Of a stretch of 64,000 nucleotides of DNA, positions 10,282-19,256 are shown piece by piece. Under the pieces are notes generated by a model that ran no database searches, had not been told where the DNA came from, and saw nothing but the letters and a program-made list of their open reading frames with translations. The translations under genes and the position numbers were made by a program. The first letter of the stretch is position 1. Each line of letters opens with the position of its first letter. The stretch spans positions 1 through 64,000 of the forward strand of contig ONOQ01000004.1 of the NCBI GenBank assembly GCA_900319485.1, read 5' to 3'. Source of the DNA: an uncultured Bacteroidales bacterium (GTDB lineage Bacteria > Bacteroidota > Bacteroidia > Bacteroidales > UBA932).

Positions 10282-11466
10282 CTACCATAGGAAGTTATTG
10301 AAAGGATATCTTCCCGCATGAATCTCCGCAACGATTTTATAAAGGTCGTTGCGGAGTTTTTCTATACCAATCTTTTCCTTGGCCGATATGAAGATGCAGG
10401 GAGTCTTTTCCTCCGCAATCCAACTGTGCTTGAGTTCTTCCAGCGTGCGGTTTGCGGGCTGTTTTGGCTCAAGGGAGAATTCGTCGTAGGGCTCGTAGGT
10501 ATAGGCATCAACCTTATTGAAAACCACGTAGCAGGGCTTGTTTGCGGCGCCGATGTCCCGGAGAGTCTTTTCCACAACCTCCATCTGCTCCTCAAAGTCA
10601 GGGTGGGAGATATCCACTACGTGCACAAGTACATCGGCCTCCCTTACCTCATCAAGGGTGCTCTTGAAGGCTTCCAAAAGTTGAGTGGGGAGTTTACGGA
10701 TAAAGCCTACGGTGTCACTGAGGAGGAACGGTACGTTCTCTATCACAACCTTTCTTACGGTGGTGTCCAGGGTGGCAAAGAGTTTGTTCTCCGCAAACAC
10801 GTCAGATTTGGCCAGTAAATTCATCAAAGTGCTTTTCCCTACATTGGTATACCCCACCAGGGCCAAACGCACCAGAGAGCCTCTGTTGCCCCTTTGCGTG
10901 GCCATCTGCCTGTCCACTTTCTTCAGGTCTTCCTTAAGTTTGGAAATGCGCTGCTTTACAATTCGGCGGTCAATCTCTATCTGGGTTTCACCCATACCGC
11001 CGCGGGTGCCCATACCGCCCCTCTGGCGCTCAAGGTGGGTCCACATACCAGCAAGGCGGGGGAGCATGTAGTTGTAGTGGGCCAGTTCCACCTGCATCTT
11101 GGCATAGGAAGTCTTGGCCCTCTGGGCAAATATCTCAAGGATAAGGCTGGTACGGTCTATGACATCTGAGCAGGCGATTATCTTCTCAATGTTACGCTGC
11201 TGCATACCGGTTAGTTCGTCGTCAAAGATGACGTACTCAATCTCGTTGTCAAGGCAGTATTCCTTTATCTCCTCCAGTTTTCCGGGGCCGATATAGGTAG
11301 CCTTGTCGGGCCTCTCCAGCCTCTGGGTGAACATCTTGTCACCTGTTGCGCCGGCAGTTTCGGCCAGAAACTGGAGTTCGTCCAGATACTCCTTCACTTT
11401 TCTCTCTACTCCTTTCTCAAGGATTACGCCTACAAATACGGCTTTATTTGTCTTGAATTCACTCAT
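10282..11466 (-). CDS. hflX: Ribosome-associated GTPase HflX
   Basis: HflX is a GTPase that binds and splits stalled 70S ribosomes, especially under stress. The 394-residue product has the HflX N-terminal domain, a glycine-rich linker (GGMGTRGGMGE, about 150-160) and a G domain with GYTNVGKS (205-212), DTVGF and NKVD. ATG 11466 is chosen over an in-frame TTG three codons upstream. The choice is supported by a perfect -7 box ending 6 bases before this ATG. The promoter overlaps the stop of the NRPS gene upstream, so hflX need not depend on NRPS transcription. Confidence 0.95.
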   Translation of the reverse strand: MSEFKTNKAVFVGVILEKGVERKVKEYLDELQFLAETAGATGDKMFTQRLERPDKATYIGPGKLEEIKEYCLDNEIEYVIFDDELTGMQQRNIEKIIACSDVIDRTSLILEIFAQRAKTSYAKMQVELAHYNYMLPRLAGMWTHLERQRGGMGTRGGMGETQIEIDRRIVKQRISKLKEDLKKVDRQMATQRGNRGSLVRLALVGYTNVGKSTLMNLLAKSDVFAENKLFATLDTTVRKVVIENVPFLLSDTVGFIRKLPTQLLEAFKSTLDEVREADVLVHVVDISHPDFEEQMEVVEKTLRDIGAANKPCYVVFNKVDAYTYEPYDEFSLEPKQPANRTLEELKHSWIAEEKTPCIFISAKEKIGIEKLRNDLYKIVAEIHAGRYPFNNFLW

Positions 11467-11472
11467 AGGGCG

Positions 11473-11480
11473 CAAAGTTA
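11473..11480 (-). promoter_or_regulatory. -7 promoter box of hflX
   Basis: On the minus strand this reads TAACTTTG, a perfect TAnnTTTG match, and ends 6 bases before the hflX ATG. Transcription would begin at or next to the start codon, giving an almost leaderless mRNA. Confidence 0.6.
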
Positions 11481-14400
11481 ATCAAAATACTGCATTGTGC
11501 GCAGCATTTCGAATATCATATCAAGGTACAGGCTTGAAGTGTGGTCCCAGCGGAAGCCAAGGCGGTGGAGAATCTGCATGGTGAAGGTTGTGGAGGACTT
11601 TGTCTCCACGCCCTCTTTCTCTGCGGCAGACTGCTCGTAAGCCACCAGCGGAGCCATTATCCTTGCCTTGAGAGGGTCTGCATTGGCTTTTTTCATCAGT
11701 TTCCGGAAAGCGGGCATTTCTACGTATTTTAGAGGCCTTCCGTCTATTATCTTCAGGCGTGAAAGGATGTCCTCCATAGGGATGAGGTGGTCATTGGAAA
11801 CGTTGAATACGCAGTTCTCAAGAGGCGTTCCGGCAAGGAGGACCATAGCGCGGGCGGCCTCGTCGATAGGCGTGAATTCAAGGCTTTCTTCAAGGAGGGC
11901 ATAAGGGCAGGCGCCGAGCATCTTGAAGGCCTTTAATCGGCCCATGGAGGCGTTGGCGTTCATATTAACCTGGAATTCTCCGTCTATGGCGCGGGGACTG
12001 AGGTTTCCGGCGCGGAGGATCTTTGCCTTCAGCGTCCCTTCAACCATATGCTCCAGTATATGGCGCTCGGCAAGGAACTTTGAATGGACGTATTGGTTGT
12101 CCGTGAGTTGCCCGAAGAAGAGAGTCTGCTCCGTCAGTGTTGCTGGAACATTTCCGGGAGTGAGACCGCCCACGCTTTCCGTGGAAACGTGCACCAGATA
12201 GGCGCCGCTGCGTTCACAGAAGGCCACAAGGTTCTTTACGCCGCCGTAGTTTATGTCCTCAATGTCAGTTCCTTTTGAGAAGTGCTTGACGTTTGCCGCG
12301 CAGTTGAAGACCATATCGATATCCTTCAGGGCGTCAAGGCTTTCGGGCTTTGTAATATCGCCTTCCACGGCCTGTATACGGGTGCCGAGGAGTTTTCGGT
12401 AGTCCTTTTCAAAGTAGTAGACAAGCATTTCCCTGAGGCGCCGCTGTGGCGTTATTTCTCCCTTTGAACGAAGGAGGCACCAGATGGTGGTATCAGGGCC
12501 TGTGCTTTCAATAAGTTCCTTCAGAACGTGCACACCAAGGAATCCGGTTGCGCCGGTAAGAAGGATATTCTTTCCAAGGCCGATACGCGCTCCTTCGGCA
12601 AAGGACTCAAGGCTGTTCTTCCTGAGGAGGGCGTCAATGGCGGAATAGTCGTATTCCGTAATGTTGCTGTCTTCCCCTGCCGGAGCCTCGTCCCCGCCAA
12701 GGAATTTTGCAAGGGTGCGGGCCGATGGATGGGAGAAAACGTCTGAATAGGCAAAGCGGAGGCCCTTCTTTTCGGCGTTCACCATTACGTTGGTGACCAT
12801 AAGGGAACTGCCGCCAAGGTCGAAGAAAGAGTCTGTGGCGCCCACTTTCTCTACGCCAAGGACATCGGCAAAAATGGAGCAGAGGGCTTTTTCCGTCTCT
12901 GTAGCGGGGGCAACGTAGTCGTCCATTGCGCTGGGGGTTGCCGGCGGCAGGGCCCTTCGGTCCACCTTCTGGTTTACGTTGAGCGGAATCTTGTCAAGCA
13001 TCATCCACGATGCGGGGACCATATACGGCGGTTTGCGCTCACGGATGTAACCCGCCGCGGCCTTGTTGTCAAAGGAGCCATCGGCCACCACATAAGCTGC
13101 CAGGAACTTGCCTCCGGAAGGGGCGTCAAACGCCTGTACGGTGACGTCCTTCACACCGGGGATTTCCCGGATTACAGCCTCCACTTCCTTCAGTTCTATG
13201 CGGAAGCCGCGTATCTTTACCTGACCGTCCCTGCGGCCCACGAATTCAATGTTTCCGTCCGGCCTGTAACGCACAATGTCGCCGGAGCGGTACAGCCTTA
13301 CACCGTGCTGGAAGGGGTTTTCTATGAAACTCTGGGCTGTCTTTTCAGGGTTGTTGAGGTAGCCGCGGCCAACACCTGCGCCGCCTATGAGCAGTTCTCC
13401 GGCAGCGCCAACAGGGAGCCGCCGCATCTCAGGATCGGCCACATATAACTGCACGTTACTGAGCGGATGGCCGATAGGAATGTTGTCTTCCTTTTCCTTC
13501 ACGTGGAAGATTGTGGAGAAGATGGTGCACTCCGTGGGGCCGTAACCGTTGTAGAAGGCGTATGAGGGCGGCGGCATTGAAACCAGTTTTTCTCCGCCTA
13601 CGGAAAGGTACTTCAGGGACTTGTTGTCAGGGTAGTTCCTGGCGTACATAACGCCCACCTGAGTGGTCATAAAACTATGCGTGACGCCGTTTTCCGTGAT
13701 GAAACGGTCCAGGGCTCCTAGGTCGTGCCTAACGGCCTCAGGGATAATGCAGACGCACGCTCCGCAGGTGAGGGCGGGGTACTGGTCCATCATATTTGCA
13801 TCAAACCCGTAACTTGCAAATGCGGCAACGCGGTCTCCGGCCTTGAGGCCGAAATACTTGTTGTACCACGCGCAGAAGTTCACAAGGTTGCGGTGCTCCA
13901 GCATAACGCCCTTTGGCGTACCCGTGGAACCGGAGGTGTAAAGCAGGATGTAGAGACCCTCCGGCTTAGGGAGATTGCCGGTCGGGGCCGGCAATGACGC
14001 ACCGTCCGCCCCTTCCGTCATGCCCGGCAACGACCGGGCATCTTCAAGTTCCTCCGTTGTAAGCACCGGCCCCTTGTAATCCCCAACCAGCGGGAGAAAC
14101 TCTTTATCGGCAATAAGGAGTTTTGCCTTTGAGTCCTTTATCATAAAGTTAAGGCGCTCCGGCGGGTAGGAAGGATCCAGCGGCTGATACGCGCAGCCTG
14201 CCTTCATTGCGGCAAGGGACGCCTTTGTCATCCAGGTATTCCGGCCGATAAGGACTGAAACCACATCCTCCTCCTTAAGGCCAAAGCCAAGGATCTTCGC
14301 GGCCAGGGAATCCGTTATGCGGTCAAGGTCCCCGTAACTGATTGTTTTGCCTTCAAAAAGCACTGCAGGAGCATCCGGAGTGGCCTTTGCCTGCTTGCGG

Positions 14401-17400
14401 AAAAGGGTAACAACGGTCTCCTTAAGGTCTACTTCCTGGGTGAAGTCATTGAAACTGTCAAGTTCTTTAAGCCGTTCTCCTTCCACAAACGGAATCTCCG
14501 TTACGGGGCAGTCCTTCATAAGGCCGCAGCACACTGTTTCAAGGGAATCGGCAAAACTTTGCACAAGGGGCTCAGAGTACAGGGAGTCGTCGTAGGCAAG
14601 GGCCAGTTCCGGGGCGTCCTCAGTGCCTTCTATGAAGATGCTTAAGGGGAATTTTGGCGTATTCTGCGTAATTAATTCATCCTCAAGCGTTTTACCGTTT
14701 ACGCTGTATTTTTCCAGCAGCCCCACCTGATAAGCCAGCATCACCGCGGGATGGAAATCGTAGGCCGATGCAATCCTTGCAAAGGGATAGTTCTGATATG
14801 AAAGCGTTGTGGCAAAACCGGCGTCGGTCTCCTTCAGGAATTCATCGGCCCTCTGGGTGCCGATCTCTCCAACCAGCGGCATAGTGTTTACAAACATACC
14901 GAAGGTGTCCGATGCGCGCATATCCGTGCGGCCGTTGGCAACGGTGCAGAGGAACACTTTCTTCTGTCCTGAGAAGGCGCTTACGGTAAGGAATGCGGCG
15001 GAGAGGAAGTAACTTGCGGGGGATATGCCAAGGGTGTGACAGCGGGTAAGGACGTCTGCCCCAACCTTTTTGCGGAGCCATTTTTCATGGCCAACCTCCC
15101 CTTCTTCCGGCTTCTTGTCAGGGATAAGCCCGGTTTCCTCTTCCTTACCCTGCATACGGGCGGCAAAGTAGGAATCGGCCTCCTTGAATTCCTGACTTTC
15201 CTGATATGATTTCTGATCTGAGGCGTACTGGAAATAGGTGTAGGACTCCTTTTCAGGCTTCCGGCCTTCAAGGGCGGCGGCAAGTTCTGCAAGGAATACG
15301 TCATAGGAGCGGCCGTCAAACACCAGGTGATGGAAGTCTCCCATAAGGCGCAGTTTGCCGGGAGTCTGGACAATGTTAAGCCTGTAGAGAGGACCTTTTG
15401 ATAGGTCGTAGGGCTGCATGAAGTTCTCCTTGAGCGGGAGGAATTCTTTCTCTGACTTCAGTTTTGTATAGGGTATGTCTTCCGGAGCCGGGCCGGGAAC
15501 CATCAGGACCTTTCCGTCACGCTGCTCAAAGCGGCCGGTGAGTACCGGGTGGGCTTTCAGGATGTCAACTAGCGCCGCCTTCAGTTCAATTGCACCTACA
15601 CCATCCGGAAGTGTGAGGATAAAAGGCAGGTTGTAGGCCGTTGAGGAAGGGTTCTTGACGCAGTCAAGATACAGGCCGGTCTGCTGGAAGGTAAGTTCCT
15701 GAGGCTCATCCTGGGCCGATTCTTTCTTGTCATCGGCCGCCTTTGGCTTCATCAGGACTTTCAGGACCTCGTTCTCTATGCTCTGGAGGCTGGCGGTCTT
15801 TGCAAAACTGTCCATATTGGGCTCTATGCCGTATTTCTTGTACAGTTCCGTGGCAAGCCTGAGGGCGCTGAGGGACGAAAGGCCGCTATAATAAAGGGGC
15901 TCTGTAAGGCCGAATCCGCCTATTCCGACAGACTCCTTTATAAGGGCGGCAAGTTCCTCCTCCAGAACGTTCAGAGGGGCAACGTGGCCTTCGGTCTTAC
16001 GTTCCTTCGGTTCCGGCTTTGGCAGGGCCTTCACGTCCACCTTCTGATTTACGTTGAGGGGGATGGCCTCTATCTGCATTGTGACGGCCGGGACCATATA
16101 CGGCGGCTTTTTATCGGCAATGAAAGCGTCAAGTTCCTGAATGTCAATTTCTTTGTCGCTTACAATGTAAGCCGCAAGGAATTTTCCGCCGCCGGCGCCG
16201 GGCTCGTCAAAAGCCTGGACTGTGACGTCCTTGATGCCGGGGAATTCCCTTATCACTGCTTCCACTTCCTTCAGTTCAATGCGGAAGCCGCGGATTTTAA
16301 CCTGGCCGTCACGGCGTCCAAGGTATTCTATCTTTCCATCGGCCCGCTGGCGGACTATGTCCCCGGTGCGGTAAATGCGGGCGAATTCAGGGTCTTTCTC
16401 GAAGGGATTGGGGATGAATACCTCGGCTGTCTTATCCGGACTGTTGAGGTATCCTAGACCAACCTGCCAGCCGGCAACCCACAGTTCTCCGCTCTCACCC
16501 TGCGGAACCTGCCTGCCGTCCTTATCTACAATATAGGTGTGGACGCCCTCCAGTGGAAGGCCGATAGGGATGTTGTCCTCCTGCACTTTCACTTCCTCGT
16601 CCACCACGTAGCACATGCATTCCGTGGGACCGTAGCAGTTGAAAAGCCTGTAATGCGGAAGCGGGAAACTGGACATCTTTTCTCCTCCGGTGAACATAAC
16701 CTTAAGGCCCTTGCAGTCAGGGTAATTTATGGCAAACTGCGTGGCCACCTGGGTGGTCATAAAGCAGTGCGTGATGCCGTTTTCCTCATAGTAGGCGTGG
16801 AGGGCGTGAAGGTCAAGGCGTATGCGGTCCGGGATTACATAGAGGGTTCCTCCGGAGATTATTGTGGTGTATAGGTCTGCCGCAAATGCGTCAAAGCCAA
16901 AACTGGCGTAGCCGGTCATGCGGGTATCAGGGCCATACCCCATATTGTCCCTGTGGTGGGAGCAGAAGGCGTAGACGTTCCTGTGGCTCAGCATACAGCC
17001 TTTTGGCGTACCTGTGGTGCCGCTTGTGTAAAGAAGGATAAAGAGGTCATCGGCCGATGGCTCAGAAACCGGCTTCCCGGGGTGCAGTTTTTCAATATCG
17101 GCCGTCTTAACTATGGGAACGTCCGTATCCTTGAGGATAGGAAGGAGGGATTCGTCGGCGATGAGCATAGCGGCGCCGGCGTCCTTCATCATAAACTGCA
17201 GACGCTCAGGCGGATACGAAGGATCCAGGGGAAGATAGGCGCAGCCGGCTTTAAGTACGCCGATAGGGGCTGTGAGCATATGCAAGCCGCGGCCTATCAT
17301 TATTCCCACTACGCTTTCAGGTGGTACCTTGGACTGAATATATGCTGCCAGGTTGTCAGAGAGGCGGTTTGCCTCTGAGTATGTCAGGCGGGCGTTTTCA

Positions 17401-17483
17401 TATACAATTGCTACGTGTCCCGGGTTACTTTTGACTTGCTTTCCGAAGTCCTGAATGACAGTGTTTGTGGGGGCCGGTTTCAT
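11478..17483 (-). CDS. Two-module nonribosomal peptide synthetase with terminal thioester reductase (A-T-C-A-T-R)
   Basis: This 2001-residue enzyme should load two amino acids, join them and release the product reductively as a dipeptide aldehyde. Domains in order are A1 (about 10-490; TSGTTGTPKG near 155, NVNQKVD near 478), T1 (505-580; GLSSLSAL near 534 with the carrier Ser), C (595-1010; HHLVFDG near 719), A2 (1030-1510; TSGSTGTPKG near 1183), T2 (1525-1590; LGGSSL near 1557) and R (1635-2000). The R domain has GATGFLG near 1644 and YVHSK near 1800. Both A pockets begin with the Asp-Ala pair expected for alpha-amino acids. Rough pocket readings by eye are DAAFFGCCY and DAMFSGGIF, which I do not recognise. 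There is no starter C domain, and no phosphopantetheinyl transferase or tailoring gene nearby. Two REP-like palindromes lie in frame in A2. Confidence 0.9.
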   Translation of the reverse strand: MKPAPTNTVIQDFGKQVKSNPGHVAIVYENARLTYSEANRLSDNLAAYIQSKVPPESVVGIMIGRGLHMLTAPIGVLKAGCAYLPLDPSYPPERLQFMMKDAGAAMLIADESLLPILKDTDVPIVKTADIEKLHPGKPVSEPSADDLFILLYTSGTTGTPKGCMLSHRNVYAFCSHHRDNMGYGPDTRMTGYASFGFDAFAADLYTTIISGGTLYVIPDRIRLDLHALHAYYEENGITHCFMTTQVATQFAINYPDCKGLKVMFTGGEKMSSFPLPHYRLFNCYGPTECMCYVVDEEVKVQEDNIPIGLPLEGVHTYIVDKDGRQVPQGESGELWVAGWQVGLGYLNSPDKTAEVFIPNPFEKDPEFARIYRTGDIVRQRADGKIEYLGRRDGQVKIRGFRIELKEVEAVIREFPGIKDVTVQAFDEPGAGGGKFLAAYIVSDKEIDIQELDAFIADKKPPYMVPAVTMQIEAIPLNVNQKVDVKALPKPEPKERKTEGHVAPLNVLEEELAALIKESVGIGGFGLTEPLYYSGLSSLSALRLATELYKKYGIEPNMDSFAKTASLQSIENEVLKVLMKPKAADDKKESAQDEPQELTFQQTGLYLDCVKNPSSTAYNLPFILTLPDGVGAIELKAALVDILKAHPVLTGRFEQRDGKVLMVPGPAPEDIPYTKLKSEKEFLPLKENFMQPYDLSKGPLYRLNIVQTPGKLRLMGDFHHLVFDGRSYDVFLAELAAALEGRKPEKESYTYFQYASDQKSYQESQEFKEADSYFAARMQGKEEETGLIPDKKPEEGEVGHEKWLRKKVGADVLTRCHTLGISPASYFLSAAFLTVSAFSGQKKVFLCTVANGRTDMRASDTFGMFVNTMPLVGEIGTQRADEFLKETDAGFATTLSYQNYPFARIASAYDFHPAVMLAYQVGLLEKYSVNGKTLEDELITQNTPKFPLSIFIEGTEDAPELALAYDDSLYSEPLVQSFADSLETVCCGLMKDCPVTEIPFVEGERLKELDSFNDFTQEVDLKETVVTLFRKQAKATPDAPAVLFEGKTISYGDLDRITDSLAAKILGFGLKEEDVVSVLIGRNTWMTKASLAAMKAGCAYQPLDPSYPPERLNFMIKDSKAKLLIADKEFLPLVGDYKGPVLTTEELEDARSLPGMTEGADGASLPAPTGNLPKPEGLYILLYTSGSTGTPKGVMLEHRNLVNFCAWYNKYFGLKAGDRVAAFASYGFDANMMDQYPALTCGACVCIIPEAVRHDLGALDRFITENGVTHSFMTTQVGVMYARNYPDNKSLKYLSVGGEKLVSMPPPSYAFYNGYGPTECTIFSTIFHVKEKEDNIPIGHPLSNVQLYVADPEMRRLPVGAAGELLIGGAGVGRGYLNNPEKTAQSFIENPFQHGVRLYRSGDIVRYRPDGNIEFVGRRDGQVKIRGFRIELKEVEAVIREIPGVKDVTVQAFDAPSGGKFLAAYVVADGSFDNKAAAGYIRERKPPYMVPASWMMLDKIPLNVNQKVDRRALPPATPSAMDDYVAPATETEKALCSIFADVLGVEKVGATDSFFDLGGSSLMVTNVMVNAEKKGLRFAYSDVFSHPSARTLAKFLGGDEAPAGEDSNITEYDYSAIDALLRKNSLESFAEGARIGLGKNILLTGATGFLGVHVLKELIESTGPDTTIWCLLRSKGEITPQRRLREMLVYYFEKDYRKLLGTRIQAVEGDITKPESLDALKDIDMVFNCAANVKHFSKGTDIEDINYGGVKNLVAFCERSGAYLVHVSTESVGGLTPGNVPATLTEQTLFFGQLTDNQYVHSKFLAERHILEHMVEGTLKAKILRAGNLSPRAIDGEFQVNMNANASMGRLKAFKMLGACPYALLEESLEFTPIDEAARAMVLLAGTPLENCVFNVSNDHLIPMEDILSRLKIIDGRPLKYVEMPAFRKLMKKANADPLKARIMAPLVAYEQSAAEKEGVETKSSTTFTMQILHRLGFRWDHTSSLYLDMIFEMLRTMQYFD
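13971..14045. repeat. Pair of REP-like palindromes inside the NRPS A2 domain
   Basis: Two imperfect palindromes lie head to head. The first (13971-13999) has arms ATTGCCGG and CCGGCAAT around a short GC loop, flanked by GAG and GACG. The second (14017-14045) has arms GTCATGCCCGG and CCGGGCAT. The layout is that of a REP/BIME pair. It stays in frame and adds about 25 residues (around 1147-1171) between the A2 and A3 core motifs. The corresponding stretch of A1 is much shorter. Confidence 0.65.
17049..17058. repeat. Example of the iterated heptamer GGCCGAT (double, palindromic copy)
   Basis: ATCGGCCGAT here is two overlapping copies, one on each strand. By eye I count about 50 GGCCGAT and about 49 ATCGGCC in this window, in coding sequence, across frames, and occasionally between genes (for example 26813-26819 and at the mnmG stop, 21523-21529). 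This entry stands for the whole family of sites. Confidence 0.8.
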
Positions 17484-17504
17484 CGTTAGAGTGTTTGGTA
17501 TTCA

Positions 17505-17512
17505 CAAATTTA
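17505..17512 (-). promoter_or_regulatory. -7 promoter box of the NRPS gene
   Basis: On the minus strand this is TAAATTTG, a perfect -7 match, 21 bases before the NRPS ATG. The divergent phosphatase gene has its own near-match box 20 bases away, so the two genes share a short divergent promoter region. Confidence 0.55.
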
Positions 17513-17531
17513 GAATTTTCGTTTGAATTAT

Positions 17532-17539
17532 GTAACTTT
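17532..17539 (+). promoter_or_regulatory. Possible -7 promoter box of the phosphatase/STAS operon
   Basis: TAACTTTA matches TAnnTTTG except at the last base. It ends 5 bases before the GTG start at 17545, which implies an almost leaderless message if used. Confidence 0.4.
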
Positions 17540-17544
17540 ACACC

Positions 17545-18957
17545 GTGAAAAATCCGGCCAAAAAATGGATTGTCATAGTGTGCATTGCTGTTGTCGCCGC
17601 CGTTTTGGTGGAGATAATATCTGTTTTGCATTATCGGCGCACTATTGATATGGTGGAACAGGAGGTTCACGAGGATCTGTCAGAAGAAATATCGGCCCCT
17701 ATCCGGCAAATGCATCAGGAGCATCTTCTGATGGCTCTTCTTGGCATAGGCGTGCTTGCCCTTATGCTTTACCGTTATGCCAGAAGTGAGGCAAAACTCC
17801 GCGAGGCTTCCCAGGAGCAGGCGCGTCTGAGCGGTGAACTTTCCGTTGCCAGGAACATTCAGAAGGAGATGCTGCCAAAGGCTTTTCCTGAGAATATCTT
17901 CGGCCTTCTTGAGCCCGCGCGGGAGGTTGGCGGAGACCTTTTTGACTTTTACCGGAGGGATGGTAAACTCTTCTTCTGCGTAGGCGACGTAAGCGGAAAG
18001 GGCGTGCCGTCGGCAATGCTGATGTCCGTCATCCATTCCCTTTTCCGGATAGTTTCAGAGAAGGAGGAAAGCCCCTCCAGGATTCTTTCCGTCCTCAATG
18101 CGCAGGCCTGCAGGGACAATGACACTAATATGTTCGTGACCTTCTTTGTGGGCTGCCTGGATCTTTATACCGGAAAGTTCCGCTACAGTAACGCCGGTCA
18201 TGACAAACCTTTCCTTATTTCTCATAACGTCTCCCTCCTTCCGTCCAAGGCCAATCTTCCGCTTGGCGTTTTCCCGGACACCGTTTTTGAGGAAGAGGCA
18301 GTTCAATTGCCATTTGGCGCTTCCATTTTCCTTTATACTGACGGCCTTACGGAGGCAAAGAATACCCGGAGAGAGCCATTCGGACGGACCCGCGTCGAGG
18401 ACGGTCTAAAGGAGTCCCTGGCCGCTTCTCTTACTGCTGAACAAACAGTTCTGGCTCTTCTTGAATCGGCCCATAAATTCACCGGAGACGCCCCCCGCGC
18501 CGATGACCTTACGATGCTCCTTATCCACTATCCTCCGCAGAATCTTTTCAAGGAAAGTCTTGTGCTTAAGAATAAGGTTGAGGAGGTGAAGAAACTAAGC
18601 GCTTTCCTTAAAGACATCTGCGTAAAACTGAGTCTTGAAGGGAAACTGGGCCTAAGCATCAGGCTGGCGGTTGAGGAAATGGTAGTAAACGTCATCAACT
18701 ACGCCTACCCTTATCCCAAGGAGGGTACGGTTTCCATATATGCCGATAGCGACTATAAGGAGTTGCGCTTCACCATTGTTGATAAGGGAATTCCGTTTGA
18801 TCCTACGGCGGTGGTACCGCAGAGTATCACCCTAAGTGCCGAGGAACGTTCAATAGGCGGCCTTGGCATACTTCTTTCCCGCCAGATAATGGACTCCGTG
18901 TCCTATTGCCGAAAGACGGAATTCAACGTGCTGACATTAACAAAATCCATAGTATGA
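17545..18957 (+). CDS. Membrane PP2C (SpoIIE/RsbU-type) phosphatase fused to an RsbW-like HATPase domain
   Basis: The 470-residue product has two membrane helices (about 8-28 and 61-78) around a short extracytoplasmic segment, then a coiled linker. A PP2C domain follows, with VGGD (128-131) and GDVSGKG (147-153) supplying the metal-binding Asp residues, and then a C-terminal GHKL ATPase domain (E-E-M-V-V-N near 375, GGLG near 440). In Bacillus-type partner switching, the phosphatase and the anti-sigma kinase are separate proteins acting on a STAS antagonist. Here both activities are on one chain and the STAS gene overlaps it by ATGA. The start codon is GTG. The target (a sigma factor or another output) is not visible nearby. 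Confidence 0.85.
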   Translation: MKNPAKKWIVIVCIAVVAAVLVEIISVLHYRRTIDMVEQEVHEDLSEEISAPIRQMHQEHLLMALLGIGVLALMLYRYARSEAKLREASQEQARLSGELSVARNIQKEMLPKAFPENIFGLLEPAREVGGDLFDFYRRDGKLFFCVGDVSGKGVPSAMLMSVIHSLFRIVSEKEESPSRILSVLNAQACRDNDTNMFVTFFVGCLDLYTGKFRYSNAGHDKPFLISHNVSLLPSKANLPLGVFPDTVFEEEAVQLPFGASIFLYTDGLTEAKNTRREPFGRTRVEDGLKESLAASLTAEQTVLALLESAHKFTGDAPRADDLTMLLIHYPPQNLFKESLVLKNKVEEVKKLSAFLKDICVKLSLEGKLGLSIRLAVEEMVVNVINYAYPYPKEGTVSIYADSDYKELRFTIVDKGIPFDPTAVVPQSITLSAEERSIGGLGILLSRQIMDSVSYCRKTEFNVLTLTKSIV

Positions 18958-19256
18958 CAATTGAAATCCAGAAGTCAGAAAACCAGATCCTGGCCATCCT
19001 TGACGGTGAACTTGATACCGCTGCGGCTGCAGATGCCGAGGTTTCTCTCCAGCCCCTTCTTGAAAGTGACGGAAAGGACGTTGTGATTGACTGCACGCGG
19101 CTTGAGTACATAGCCTCCAGCGGCCTCAGGCTTTTCCTTGGCATTTTAAAGAAGGCAAAGAGCGTGGGGTCCAGGGTTGTGCTCAGAAACGTCAATGACG
19201 TAGTGAAGGATGTATTGGAACTTACCGGTTTTATTTCAATCTTTGAATTCGAATAA
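18954..19256 (+). CDS. STAS-domain anti-sigma factor antagonist
   Basis: The 100-residue protein is a single STAS domain. The segment IASSGLRLF (about 53-61) carries the serine that is phosphorylated in SpoIIAA/RsbV proteins, at residue 55 or 56. ATG 18954 overlaps the upstream TGA, so translation is coupled to the phosphatase/kinase fusion, which is its probable partner. Its stop in turn overlaps the ybeY start (TAATG). Confidence 0.88.
   Translation: MTIEIQKSENQILAILDGELDTAAAADAEVSLQPLLESDGKDVVIDCTRLEYIASSGLRLFLGILKKAKSVGSRVVLRNVNDVVKDVLELTGFISIFEFE

Noticed and set aside
11467..11475. TTG at 11475 as the hflX start
   Set aside because: It lies inside the promoter box; ATG 11466 follows the box and gives the normal N-terminus.
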